A DNA stretch of 64,000 nt from NCBI GenBank assembly GCA_954871525.1, contig OX940866.1:37584521-37648520 (forward strand). Direction: 5' to 3'. Positions 1-13,432 of the stretch are shown here, in pieces (position 1 is the first letter of the stretch; each line of letters starts with the position of its first letter). The notes under the pieces were generated by a model. The model saw only the letters and a program-made list of their open reading frames with translations. It was not told the DNA's origin and searched no databases. The position numbers and the translations under genes were made by a program. Source of the stretch: Parietaria judaica (Eukaryota > Streptophyta > Magnoliopsida > Rosales > Urticaceae).

Positions 1-684
1 TATACATTGGAATTTGAATATTACAAGCGTTCTCATGCAAAAATATGCAAGGATTAAATTGTTGACGAGAAATGCCATAGGAAATGCTAGCATTTCCTAT
101 AGAATTTCTTTATTTTACATTTTTTCAACCTTAAATTTCGAACCAATTGAAAAAATAATGATTTTAGGGCTTATACATTGGAATTTGAATATAACAAGAG
201 TTCTAATGAAAAAATATAAAAGGATTAAATTGTTGACGAGAAATGCCATAGGAAATGTTATAGCATTTCCTATAGAATTTCATTATTTTACATTTTTTAC
301 AACCTTAAATTTCGAACCAATTGAAAAAATAATGATTTTAGGGCTTATACATTGAAATTTGAATATAACAAGAGTTCTCATGAAAAAATATGCAAGGATT
401 AAATTGTTAACGAGAAATGCCATAGGAAATGCTATAGCATTTCCTATAGCATTTCTTTATTTTACAATTTTTACAACCTTAAATTTCGAACCAATTGAAA
501 AAATAATGATTTTAGGGCTTATACATTGGAATTTGAATATTACAAGCGTTCTCATGCAAAAATATGCAAGGATTAAATTGTTGACGAGAAATGCCATAGG
601 AAATGCTAGCATTTCCTATAGAATTTCTTTATTTTACATTTTTTACAACCTTAAATTTCGAACCAATTGAAAAAATAATGATTT

Positions 685-3104
685 TATGGCTTATACATTG
701 GAATTTGAATATAACAAGAGTTCTCATGAAAAAATACGCAAGGATTAAATGGTTGACGAGAAATGCCATAGGAAATGCTATAGCATTTCCTATAGCATTT
801 CTTTATTTTACATTTTTTACAACCTTAAATTTCGAACCAATTGAAAAAATAATGATTTTAGGGCTTATACATTGGAATTTGAATATAACTAGAGTTCTCA
901 TGAAAAAATATGCAAGGATTAAATTGTTGACGAGAAATGCCATAGGAAATGTTATAGCATTTCCTATAGAATTTCATTATTTTACATTTTTTACAACCTT
1001 AAATTTCGAACCAATTGAAAAAATAATGATTTTAGGGCTTATACATTGAAATTTGAATATAACAAGAGTTCTCATGAAAAAATACGCAAGGATTAAATGG
1101 TTGACGAGAAATGCCATAGGAAATGCTATAGCATTTCCTATAGCATTTCTTTATTTTACATTTTTTACAACCTTAAATTTCGAACCAATTGAAAAAATAA
1201 TGATTTTAGGGCTTATACATTGGAATTTGAATATTACAAGCGTTCTCATGCAAAAATATGCAAGGATTAAATTGTTGACGAGAAATGCCATAGGAAATGC
1301 TAGCATTTCCTATAGAATTTCTTTATTTTACATTTTTTACAACCTTAAATTTCGAACCAATTGAAAAAATAATGATTTTAGGGCTTATACATTGGAATTT
1401 GAATATAACAAGAGTTCTCATGAAAAAATATGCAAGGATTAAATTGTTGACGAGAAATGCCATAGGAAATGTTATAGCATTTCCTATAGAATTTCATTCT
1501 TTTACATTTTTTACTACCTTAAATTTGAACCAATTGAAAAAATAATAATTTTAGGGCTTATACATTAAAATTTGAATATAACAAGAGTTCTCATGAAAAA
1601 ATATGCAAGGATAAATAGTTGACGAGAAATGCCATAGGAAATGTTATAGCATTTCCTATAGAATTTCATTATTTTACATTTTTTACAACCTTAAATTTCG
1701 AACCAATTGAAAAAATAATGATTTTAGGGCTAATACATTGAAATTTGAATATAACAAGAGTTCTCATGAAAAAATACGCAAGGATTAAATGGTTGACGAG
1801 AAATGCCATAGGAAATGCTAGCATTTCCTATAGAATTTCTTTATTTTACATTTTTTACAACCTTAAATTTTGAACCAATTGAAAAAATAATGATTTTAGG
1901 GCTTATACATTGGAATTTGAATATTACAAGCGTTCTCATGCAAAAATATGCAAGGATTAAATTGTTGACGAGAAATGCCATAGGAAATGCTAGCATTTCC
2001 TATAGAATTTCTTTATTTTACATTTTTACAACCTTAAATTTCGAACCAATTGAAAAAATAATGATTTTAGGGCTTATACATTGGAATTTGAATATAACAA
2101 GAGTTCTCATGAAAAAATATGCAAGGATTAAATTGTTGACGAGAAATGCCATAGGAAATGTTATAGCATTTCCTATAGAATTTCATTATTTTACATTTTT
2201 TACAACCTTAAATTTCGAACCAATTGAAAAAATAATGATTTTAGGGCTTATACATTGAAATTTGAATATAACAAGAGTTCTCATGAAAACATACGCAAGG
2301 ATTAAATGGTTGACGAGAAATGCCATAGGAAATGCTAGCATTTCCTATAGCATTTCTTTATTTTACATTTTTTACAACCTTAAATTTCGAACCAATTGAA
2401 AAATTAATGATTTTAGGGCTTATACATTGGAATTTGAATATTACAAGCGTTCTCATGCAAAAATATGCAAGGATTAAATTGTTGACGAGAAATGCCATAG
2501 GAAATGCTAGCATTTCCTATAGAATTTCTTTATTTTACATTTTTTCAACCTTAAATTTCGAACCAATTGAAAAAATAATGATTTTAGGGCTTATACATTG
2601 GAATTTGAATATAACAAGAGTTCTAATGAAAAAATATAAAAGGATTAAATTGTTGACGAGAAATGCCATAGGAAATGTTATAGCATTTCCTATAGAATTT
2701 CATTATTTTACATTTTTTACAACCTTAAATTTCGAACCAATTGAAAAAATAATGATTTTAGGGCTTATACATTGAAATTTGAATATAACAAGAGTTCTCA
2801 TGAAAAAATATGCAAGGATTAAATTGTTAACGAGAAATGCCATAGGAAATGCTATAGCATTTCCTATAGCATTTCTTTATTTTACAATTTTTACAACCTT
2901 AAATTTCGAACCAATTGAAAAAATAATGATTTTAAGGCTTATACATTGGAATTTGAATATTACAAGCGTTCTCATGCAAAAATATGCAAGGATTAAATTG
3001 TTGACGAGAAATGCCATAGGAAATGCTAGCATTTCCTATAGAATTTCTTTATTTTACATTTTTTACAACCTTAAATTTCGAACCAATTGAAAAAATAATG
3101 ATTT
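685..3104 (+). repeat. 14-mer HOR copy 1 (2,420 bp)
   Basis: Delimited by the TATGGC/TATTGC marker. The marker itself differs in this copy (TATGGC against TATTGC later). The unit includes the paired GCTAGC and GTTATAGC monomer types, one monomer with GAACCAATTGAAAAATTAATG, and the ATATAAAAGG monomer near 2,635. Confidence 0.8.
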
Positions 3105-4490
3105 TATTGCTTATACATTGGAATTTGAATATAACAAGAGTTCTCATGAAAAAATACGCAAGGATTAAATGGTTGACGAGAAATGCCATAGGAAATGCTA
3201 TAGCATTTCCTATAGCATTTCTTTATTTTACATTTTTTACAACCTTAAATTTCGAACCAATTGAAAAAATAATGATTTTAGGGCTTATACATTGGAATTT
3301 GAATATAACTAGAGTTCTCATGAAAAAATATGCAAGGATTAAATTGTTGACGAGAAATGCCATAGGAAATGTTATAGCATTTCCTATAGAATTTCATTAT
3401 TTTACATTTTTTACAACCTTAAATTTCGAACCAATTGAAAAAATAATGATTTTAGGGCTTATACATTGAAATTTGAATATAACAAGAGTTCTCATGAAAA
3501 AATACGCAAGGATTAAATGGTTGACGAGAAATGCCATAGGAAATGCTATAGCATTTCCTATAGCATTTCTTTATTTTACATTTTTTACAACCTTAAATTT
3601 CGAACCAATTGAAAAAATAATGATTTTAGGGCTTATACATTGGAATTTGAATATTACAAGCGTTCTCATGCAAAAATATGCAAGGATTAAATTGTTGACG
3701 AGAAATGCCATAGGAAATGCTAGCATTTCCTATAGAATTTCTTTATTTTACATTTTTTACAACCTTAAATTTCGAACCAATTGAAAAAATAATGATTTTA
3801 GGGCTTATACATTGGAATTTGAATATAACAAGAGTTCTCATGAAAAAATATGCAAGGATTAAATTGTTGACGAGAAATGCCATAGGAAATGTTATAGCAT
3901 TTCCTATAGAATTTCATTATTTTACATTTTTTACAACCTTAAATTTCGAACCAATTGAAAAAATAATGATTTTAGGGCTTATACATTAAAATTTGAATAT
4001 AACAAGAGTTCTCATAAAAAAATATGCAAGGATTAAATTGTTGACGAGAAATGCCATAGGAAATGTTATAGCATTTCCTATAGAATTTCATTATTTTACA
4101 TTTTTTACAACCTTAAATTTCGAACCAATTGAAAAAATAATGATTTTAGGGCTAATACATTGAAATTTGAATATAACAAGAGTTCTCATGAAAAAATACG
4201 CAAGGATTAAATGGTTGACGAGAAATGCCATAGGAAATGCTAGCATTTCCTATAGAATTTCTTTATTTTACATTTTTTACAACCTTAAATTTTGAACCAA
4301 TTGAAAAAATAATGATTTTAGGGCTTATACATTGGAATTTGAATATTACAAGCGTTCTCATGCAAAAATATGCAAGGATTAAATTGTTGACGAGAAATGC
4401 CATAGGAAATGCTAGCATTTCCTATAGAATTTCTTTATTTTACATTTTTTACAACCTTAAATTTCGAACCAATTGAAAAAATAATGATTT
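3105..4490 (+). repeat. Contracted 8-mer HOR copy (1,386 bp)
   Basis: The stretch is bounded by the same TATTGC marker as the 14-mers but is six monomers shorter. It lacks the ATATAAAAGG monomer present in both neighbours. This is what unequal exchange between misaligned 14-mers would produce. Confidence 0.8.
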
Positions 4491-6912
4491 TATTGCTTAT
4501 ACATTGGAATTTGAATATAACAAGAGTTCTCATGAAAAAATTCGCAAGGATTAAATGGTTGACGAGAAATGCCATAGGAAATGCTATAGCATTTCCTATA
4601 GCATTTCTTTATTTTACATTTTTTACAACCTTAAATTTCGAACCAATTGAAAAAATAATGATTTTAGGGCTTATACATTGGAATTTGAATATAACTAGAG
4701 TTCTCATGAAAAAATATGCAAGGATTAAATTGTTGACGAGAAATGCCATAGGAAATGTTATAGCATTTCCTATAGAATTTCATTATTTTACATTTTTTAC
4801 AACCTTAAATTTCGAACCAATTGAAAAAATAATGATTTTAGGGCTTATACATTGAAATTTGAATATAACAAGAGTTCTCATGAAAAAATACGCAAGGATT
4901 AAATGGTTGACGAGAAATGCCATAGGAAATGCTATAGCATTTCCTATAGCATTTCTTTATTTTACATTTTTTACAACCTTAAATTTCGAACCAATTGAAA
5001 AAATAATGATTTTAGGGCTTATACATTGGAATTTGAATATTACAAGCGTTCTCATGCAAAAATATGCAAGGATTAAATTGTTGACGAGAAATGCCATAGG
5101 AAATGCTAGCATTTCCTATAGAATTTCTTTATTTTACATTTTTTACAACCTTAAATTTCGAACCAATTGAAAAAATAATGATTTTAGGGCTTATACATTG
5201 GAATTTGAATATAACAAGAGTTCTCATGAAAAAATATGCAAGGATTAAATTGTTGACGAGAAATGCCATAGGAAATGTTATAGCATTTCCTATAGAATTT
5301 CATTATTTTACATTTTTTACTACCTTAAATTTGAACCAATTGAAAAAATAATGATTTTAGGGCTTATACATTAAAATTTGAATATAACAAGAGTTCTCAT
5401 GAAAAAATATGCAAGGATTAAATTGTTGACGAGAAATGCCATAGGAAATGTTATAGCATTTCCTATAGAATTTCATTATTTTACATTTTTTACAACCTTA
5501 AATTTCGAACCAATTGAAAAAATAATGATTTTAGGGCTAATACATTGAAATTTGAATATAACAAGAGTTCTCATGAAAAAATACGCAAGGATTAAATGGT
5601 TGACGAGAAATGCCATAGGAAATGCTAGCATTTCCTATAGAATTTCTTTATTTTACATTTTTTACAACCTTAAATTTTGAACCAATTGAAAAAATAATGA
5701 TTTTAGGGCTTATACATTGGAATTTGAATATTACAAGCGTTCTCATGCAAAAATATGCAAGGATTAAATTGTTGACGAGAAATGCCATAGGAAATGCTAG
5801 CATTTCCTATAGAATTTCTTTATTTTACATTTTTACAACCTTAAATTTCGAACCAATTGAAAAAATAATGATTTTAGGGCTTATACATTGGAATTTGAAT
5901 ATAACAAGAGTTCTCATGAAAAAATATGCAAGGATTAAATTGTTGACGAGAAATGCCATAGGAAATGTTATAGCATTTCCTATAGAATTTCATTATTTTA
6001 CATTTTTTACAACCTTAAATTTCGAACCAATTGAAAAAATAATGATTTTAGGGCATATACATTGAAATTTGAATATAACAAGAGTTCTCATGAAAAAATA
6101 CGCAAGGATTAAATGGTTGACGAGAAATGCCATAGGAAATGCTAGCATTTCCTATAGCATTTCTTTATTTTACATTTTTTACAACCTTAAATTTCGAACC
6201 AATTGAAAAATTAATGATTTTAGGGCTTATACATTGGAATTTGAATATTACAAGCGTTCTCATGCAAAAATATGCAAGGATTAAATTGTTGACGAGAAAT
6301 GCCATAGGAAATGCTAGCATTTCCTATAGAATTTCTTTATTTTACATTTTTTACAACCTTAAATTTCGAACCAATTGAAAAAATAATGATTTTAGGGCTT
6401 ATACATTGGAATTTGAATATAACAAGAGTTCTAATGAAAAAATATAAAAGGATTAAATTGTTGACGAGAAATGCCATAGGAAATGTTATAGCATTTCCTA
6501 TAGAATTTCATTATTTTACATTTTTTACAACCTTAAATTTCGAACCAATTGAAAAAATAATGATTTTAGGGCTTATACATTGAAATTTGAATATAACAAG
6601 AGTTCTCATGAAAAAATATGCAAGGATTAAATTGTTAACGAGAAATGCCATAGGAAATGCTATAGCATTTCCTATAGCATTTCTTTATTTTACAATTTTT
6701 ACAACCTTAAATTTCGAACCAATTGAAAAAATAATGATTTTAAGGCTTATACATTGGAATTTGAATATTACAAGCGTTCTCATGCAAAAATATGCAAGGA
6801 TTAAATTGTTGACGAGAAATGCCATAGGAAATGCTAGCATTTCCTATAGAATTTCTTTATTTTACATTTTTTACAACCTTAAATTTCGAACCAATTGAAA
6901 AAATAATGATTT
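4491..6912 (+). repeat. 14-mer HOR copy 2 (2,422 bp)
   Basis: Same order of monomer variants as 685-3,104, with scattered substitutions and indels, for example TTCGCAAGG near 4,540 and GGGCATATAC near 6,052. The ATATAAAAGG marker sits near 6,443. Confidence 0.8.
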
Positions 6913-8030
6913 TATTGCTTATACATTGGAATTTGAATATAACAAGAGTTCTCATGAAAAAATACGCAAGGATTAAATGGTTGACGAGAAATGCCATAGG
7001 AAATGCTATAGCATTTCCTATAGCATTTCTTTATTTTACATTTTTTACAACCTTAAATTTCGAACCAATTGAAAAAATAATGATTTTAGGGCTTATACAT
7101 TGGAATTTGAATATAACTAGAGTTCTCATGAAAAAATATGCAAGGATTAAATTGTTGACGAGAAATGCCATAGGAAATGTTATAGCATTTCCTATAGAAT
7201 TTCATTATTTTACATTTTTTACAACCTTAAATTTCGAACCAATTGAAAAAATAATGATTTTAGGGCTTATACATTGAAATTTGAATATAACAAGAGTTCT
7301 CATGAAAAAATATGCAAGGATTAAATTGTTAACGAGAAATGCCATAGGTAGCATTTCCTATAGCATTTCTTTATTTTACAATTTTTACAACCTTAAATTT
7401 CTAACCAATTGAAAAAATAATGATTTTAGGGCTTATACATTGGAATTTGAATATAACAAGAGTTCTCATGCAAAAATATGCAAGGATTAAATTGTTGACG
7501 AGAAATACCATAGGAAATGCTATAGCATTTCCTATAGCATTTCTTTATTTTACATTTTTTACAACCTTAAATTTTGAACCAATTGAAAAAATAATGATTT
7601 TAGGGCTCATACATTGGAATTTTAATATTACAAGCGTTCTCTTGCAAACTATACAAGGATTAAATTGTTGACGAGAAATGCCATAGGAAATGCTATAGCA
7701 TTTCCTATAATATTTCTTTATTTTACATTGTTTACGACCTAAAAGTCGAACCAATAGAAAAAATAATGATTTTAGGGCTTATACATTGGAATTTGAATAT
7801 AACAAGAGTTCTCATCCAAAAATATGCAAGGATTAAATTGTTAACGAGAAATGCCATAGGAAATGCTATAGCATTTCCTATAGCATTTATTTATTTTACA
7901 TTTTTTACAACCTTAAATTTCGAACCAATTGAAAAAATAATGATTTTAGGGCTTATACATTGGAATTTGAATATAACAAGAGTTCTCATGCAAAAATTTG
8001 CAAGGATTAAATTGTTGACGAGAAATGCCA

Positions 8031-8060
8031 TAGGAAATGCTATAGCATTTCTTTATTTTA
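8031..8060 (+). repeat. Monomer with 12-bp deletion in the palindrome
   Basis: The normal directly repeated 12-mer CTATAGCATTTC is present once instead of twice, so the right palindrome arm is lost. The same event is seen near 8,890-8,915 and 9,571-9,600. Deletion between direct repeats explains it. The length change is a multiple of three, so the open frame continues. Confidence 0.9.
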
Positions 8061-9054
8061 CATTTTTTACAACCTTAAATTTCGAACCAATTGAAAAAAT
8101 AATGATTATAGGGCTTATACATTGGAATTTGAATATAACAAGAGTTCTCATGCAAAATTATGCAAGGATTAAATTGTTGACGAGAAATGCCATAGGAAAT
8201 GCTATAGCATTTCCTATAGCATTTCTTTATTTTACATTTTTTACAACCTTAAATTTCGAACCAATTGAAAAAATAATGATTATAGGGCTTATACATTGGA
8301 ATTTGAATATAACAAGAGTTCTCATGCAAAATTATGCAAGGATTAAATTGTTGACGAGAAATGCCATAGGAAATGCTAGCATTTCCTATAGCATTTCTTT
8401 ATTTTACATTTTTTACTACCTTAAATTTCGAACCAATTGAAAAAATAATGATTTTAGGGCTTATACATTGGAATTTGAATATAACAAGAGTTCTCATGCA
8501 AAAATATGCAAGGATTAAATTGTTGACGAGAAATGCCATAGGAAATGCTATAGCATTTCCTATAGAATTTCATTATTTTACATTTTTTACAACCTTAAAT
8601 TTCGAACCAATTGAAAAAATAATGATTTTAGGGCTTATACATTGAAATTTGAATATAACAAGAGTTCTCATGAAAAAATATGCAAGGATTAAATTGTTAA
8701 CGAGAAATGCCATAGGAAATGCTATAGCATTTCCTATAGCATTTCTTTATTTTACAATTTTTACAACCTTAAATTTCGAACGAATTGAAAAAATAATGAT
8801 TTTAGGGCTTATACATTAGAATTTAAATATAACAAGAGTTCTCATGCAAAAATATGCAAGGATTAAATTGTTGACGAGAAATGCCATAGGAAATGCTATA
8901 GCATTTCTTTATTTTACATTTTTTACAACCTTAAATTTCGAACCAATTGAAAAAATAATGATTTTAGGGCTTATACATTGGAATTTGAATATTACAAGCG
9001 TTCTCATGCAAAAATATGCAAGGATTAAATTGTTGACGAGAAATGCCATAGGAA

Positions 9055-9736
9055 ATGCTAGCATTTCCTATAGAATTTCTTTATTTTACATTTTTTACAA
9101 CCTTAAATTTTGAACCAATTGAAAAAATAATGATTTTAGGGCTTATACATTGGAATTTGAATATAACAAGAGTTCTCATGAAAAAATACGCAAGGATTAA
9201 ATGGTTGACGAGAAATGCCATAGGAAATGCTATAGCATTTCCTATAGCATTTCTTTATTTTACAATTTTTACAACCTTAAATTTCGAACCAATTGAAAAA
9301 ATAATGATTTTAGGGCTTATACATTGGAATTTGAATATAACAAGAGTTCTCATGCAAAAATATGCAAGGATTAAATTGTTGACGAGAAATGCCATAGGAA
9401 ATGCTATAGCATTTCCTATAGCATTTCATTATTTTACATTTTTTACAACCTTAAATTTCGAACCAATTGAAAAAATAATGATTTTAGGGCTTATACATTG
9501 AAATTTGAATATAACAAGAGTTCTCATGCAAAAATATGCAAGGATTAAATTGTTGACGAGAAATGCCATAGGAAATGCTATAGCATTTCTTTATTTTACA
9601 TTTTTTACAACCTTAAATTTCGAACCAATTGAAAAAATAATGATTTTAGGGCTTATACATTGGAATTTGAATATTACAAGCGTTCTCATGCAAAAATATG
9701 CAAGGATTAAATTGTTGACGAGAAATGCCATAGGAA
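9055..9736 (+). repeat. 4-mer repeat unit (682 bp)
   Basis: The monomer series starting at a GCTAGC copy at 9,055 restarts at 9,737. The order is a GCTAGC monomer, a TACGCAAGGATTAAATGG monomer, two CAAAAATATG monomers (one with the 12-bp deletion) and back. 682 bp is four monomers minus 14 bp of internal deletions. Confidence 0.7.
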
Positions 9737-10950
9737 ATGCTAGCATTTCCTATAGAATTTCTTTATTTTACATTTTTTACAACCTTAAATTTTGAACCAA
9801 TTGAAAAAATAATGATTTTAGGGCTTATACATTGGAATTTGAATATAACAAGAGTTCTAATGAAAAAATACGCAAGGATTAAATGGTTGACGAGAAATGC
9901 CATAGGAAATGCTATAGCATTTCCTATAGCATTTCTTTGTTTTACAATTTTTACAACCTTAAATTTCGAACCAATTGAAAAAATAATGATTTTAGGGCTT
10001 ATACATTGGAATTTGAATATAACAAGAGTTCTCATGCAAAAATATGCAAGGATCAAATTGTTGACGAGAAATACCATAGGAAATGCTATAGCATTTCCTA
10101 TAGCATTTCTTTATTTTACATTTTTTACAACCTTAAATTTTGAACCAATTGAAAAAATAATGATTTTAGGGCTCATACATTGGAATTTTAATTTTACAAG
10201 CGTTCTCATGCAAACTATACAAGGATTAAATTGTTGACGAGAAATGCCATAGGAAATGCTATAGCATTTCCTATAATATTTCTTTATTTTACATTGTTTA
10301 CAACCTAAAAGTCGAACCAATTGAAAAAATAATGATTTTAGGGCTTATACATTGGAATTTGAATATAACAAGAGTTCTCATGCAAAAATATGCAAGGATT
10401 AAATTGTTAACGAGAAATGCCATAGGAAATGCTATAGCATTTCCTAAAGCATTTCTTTATTTTACATTTTTTACAACCTTAAATTTCGAACCAATTGAAA
10501 AAATAATGATTTTAGGGCTTATACATTGGAATTTGAATATAACAAGAGTTCTCATGCAAAAATATGCAAGGATTAAATTGTTGACGAGAAATACCATAGG
10601 AAATGCTATAGCATTTCCTATAGCATTTCTTTATTTTACATTTTTTACAACCTTAAATTTTGAACCAATTGAAAAAATAATGATTATAGGGCTTATACAT
10701 TGGAATTTGAATATAACAAGAGTTCTCATGCAAAATTATGCAAGGATTAAATTGTTGACGAGAAATGCCATAGGAAATGCTATAGCATTTCCTATAGCAT
10801 TTCTTTATTTTACATTTTTTACAACCTTAAATTTCGAACCAATTGAAAAAATAATGATTTTAGGGCTTATACATTGGAATTTGAATATTACAAGCGTTCT
10901 CATGCAAAAATATGCAAGGATTAAATTGTTGACGAGAAATGCCTTAGGAA
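9737..10950 (+). repeat. 7-mer repeat unit (1,214 bp)
   Basis: The series from 9,737 restarts at 10,951. Internal marks at 10,111 and 10,332 reappear at 11,325 and 11,546, all 1,214 bp apart. The unit includes a CAAACTATACAAGG monomer and a CCTAAAAGTC monomer. The second copy stays similar until about 11.7 kb and then departs. Confidence 0.75.
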
Positions 10951-11700
10951 ATGCTAGCATTTCCTATAGAATTTCTTTATTTTACATTTTTTACAACCTT
11001 AAATTTTGAACCAATTGAAAAAATAATGATTTTAGGGCTTATACATTGGAATTTGAATATAACAAGAGTTCTCATGAAAAAATACGCAAGGATTAAATGG
11101 TTGACGAGAAATGCCATAGGAAATGCTATAGCATTTCCTATAGCATTTCTTTATTTTACAATTTTTACAACCTTAAATTTCGAACCAATTGAAAAAATAA
11201 TGATTTTAGGGCTTATACATTGGGATTTGAATATAACAAGAGTTCTCATGCAAAAATATGCAAGGATTAAATTGTTGACGAGAAATACCATAGGAAATGC
11301 TATAGCATTTCCTATAGCATTTCTTTATTTTACATTTTTTACAACCTTAAATTTTGAACCAATTGAAAAAATAATGATTTTAGGGCTCATACATTGGAAT
11401 TTTAATATTACAAGCGTTCTCATGCAAACTATACAAGGATTAAATTGTTGACGAGAAATGCCATAGGAAATGCTATAGCATTTCCTATAATATTTCTTTA
11501 TTTTACATTGTTTACGACCTAAAAGTCGAACCAATTGAAAAAATAATGATTTTAGGGCTTATACATTGGAATTTGAATATAACAAGAGTTCTCATGCAAA
11601 AATATGCAAGGATTAAATTGTTAACGAGAAATGCCATAGGAAATGCTATAGCATTTCCTATAGCATTTATTTATTTTACATTTTTTACAACCTTAAATTT
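10951..11700 (+). repeat. Second, partial copy of the 7-mer
   Basis: Repeats the monomer order of 9,737 onward at 1,214 bp offset. After about 11.7 kb the variants no longer match the first copy (GGGATTATACATTGG near 11,729, then an AAATTATGC monomer), so the end is approximate. Confidence 0.65.
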
Positions 11701-11965
11701 CGAACCAATTGAAAAAATAATGATTTTAGGGATTATACATTGGAATTTGAATATAACAAGAGTTCTCATGCAAAATTATGCAAGGATTAAATTGTTGACG
11801 AGAAATGCCATAGGAAATGCTATAGCATTTCCTATAGCATTTCTTTATTTTACATTTTTTACAACCTTAAATTTTGAACCAATTGAAAAAATAATGATTT
11901 TAGGGCTCATACATTGGAATTTGAATATAACAAGCGTTCTCATGCAAACTATGCAAGGATTAAAT

Positions 11966-11976
11966 TGCATTTCCTA
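11966..11976 (+). other. 33-bp deletion joint upstream of the palindrome
   Basis: GGATTAAATTG is joined directly to CATTTCCTATAG. The GTTGACGAG segment and the left palindrome arm, about 33 bp, are missing. The same joint occurs at about 14,706 and 60,761, so one ancestral deletion was copied to both sides of the window. Confidence 0.85.
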
Positions 11977-13432
11977 TAGTATTTTTTTATTTTACATTGT
12001 TTACGACCTAAAAGTCGAACCAATTGAAAAAATAATGATTTTAGGGCTTATACATTGGAATTTGAATATAACAAGAGTTCTCATGCAAAAATATGCAAGG
12101 ATTAAATTGTTAACGAGAAATGCCTTAGGAAATGCTAGCATTTCCTATAGCATTTCTTTATTTTACATTGTTTACGACCTAAAAGTCGAACCAATTGAAA
12201 AAATAATGATTTTAGGGCTTATACATTGGAATTTGAATATAACAAGAGTTCTCATGCAAAAATATGCAAGGATTAAATTGTTAACAAGAAATGCCATAGG
12301 AAATGCTATAGCATTTCTTATAGCATTTCTTTATTTTACATTTTTTACAACCTTAAATTTCGAACCAATTGAAAAAATAATGATTTTAGGGCTTATACAT
12401 TGGAATTTGAATATTACACGCGTTCTCATGCAAAAATATGCAAGGATTAAATTGTTGACGAGAAATGTCATAGGAAATGCTAGCATTTCCTATAGCATTT
12501 CTTTATTTTACATTTTTTACAACCTTAAATTTCGAACCAATTTAAAAAATAATGATTTTATGGCTTATACATTGGAATTTGAATATAACAAGAGTTCTCA
12601 TGAAAAAATACGCAAGGATTAAATGGTTGACGAGAAATGCCATAGGAAATGCTATAGCATTTCCTATAGCATTTCTTTATTTTACATTTTTTACAACCTT
12701 AAATTTCGAACCAATTGAAAAAATAATGATTTTAGGGCTTATACATTGGAATTTGAATATAACAAGAGTTCTCATGCAAAAATATGCAAGGATTAAATTA
12801 TTGACGAGAAATGCCATAGGAAATGCTATAGCATTTCCTATAGCATTTCTTCATTTTACAATTTTTACAACCTTAAATTTTGAACCAATTGAAAAAATAA
12901 TGATTTTAGGGCTTATACATTGGAATTTGAATATAACAAGAGTTCTCATGCAAAAATATGCAAGGATTAAATTGTTGACGAGAAATGCCATAGGAAATGC
13001 TATAGCATTTCCTATAGCATTTCTTTATTTTACATTTTTTACAACCTTAAATTTTGAACCAATTGAAAAAATAATGATTTTAGGGCTCATACATTGGAAT
13101 TTTAATATTACAAGCGTTCTCATGCAAACTATACAAGGATTAAATTGTTGACGAGAAATGCCATAGGAAATGCTATAGAATTTCCTATAATATTTCTTTA
13201 TTTTACATTGTTTACGACCTAAATGTCGAACCAATTGAAAAAATAATGATTTTAGGGCTTATACATTGGAATTTGAATATAACAAGAGTTCTCATGCAAA
13301 AATATGCAAGGATTAAATTGTTAACGAAAAATGCCATAGGAAATGCTATAGCATTTCCTATAGCATTTCTTTATTTTACATTTTTTACTACCTTAAATTT
13401 CGAACCAATTGAAAAAATAATGATTTTAGGGC

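Larger units (their letters stand above)
1..7280 (+). repeat. Block 1: 14-monomer HOR region
   Basis: Rare variants recur in a fixed order. The variant TATTGC or TATGGC in place of TAGGGC sits at 685, 3,105, 4,491 and 6,913, giving spacings of 2,420, 1,386 and 2,422 bp, or 14, 8 and 14 monomers. A second marker, ATATAAAAGGATTAAATT, occurs near 215, 2,635 and 6,443. Block-typical monomers carry the 6-bp palindrome centre GCTAGC, or GGAAATGTTATAGC followed by AGAATTTCATTATTTT. GTTATAGC-type monomers are rare elsewhere in the window, apart from about 49.2 and 55.9-57.0 kb. Confidence 0.85.

Noticed and set aside
7545..7754. Minus-strand open frames of 62-122 codons (also near 9,763, 11,325, 13,025, 58,906, 62,434)
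   Set aside because: They recur wherever the CCTAAAAGTCG monomer or a CTTTGTTTTAC variant removes the usual minus-strand stop, so they are shadows of the satellite.
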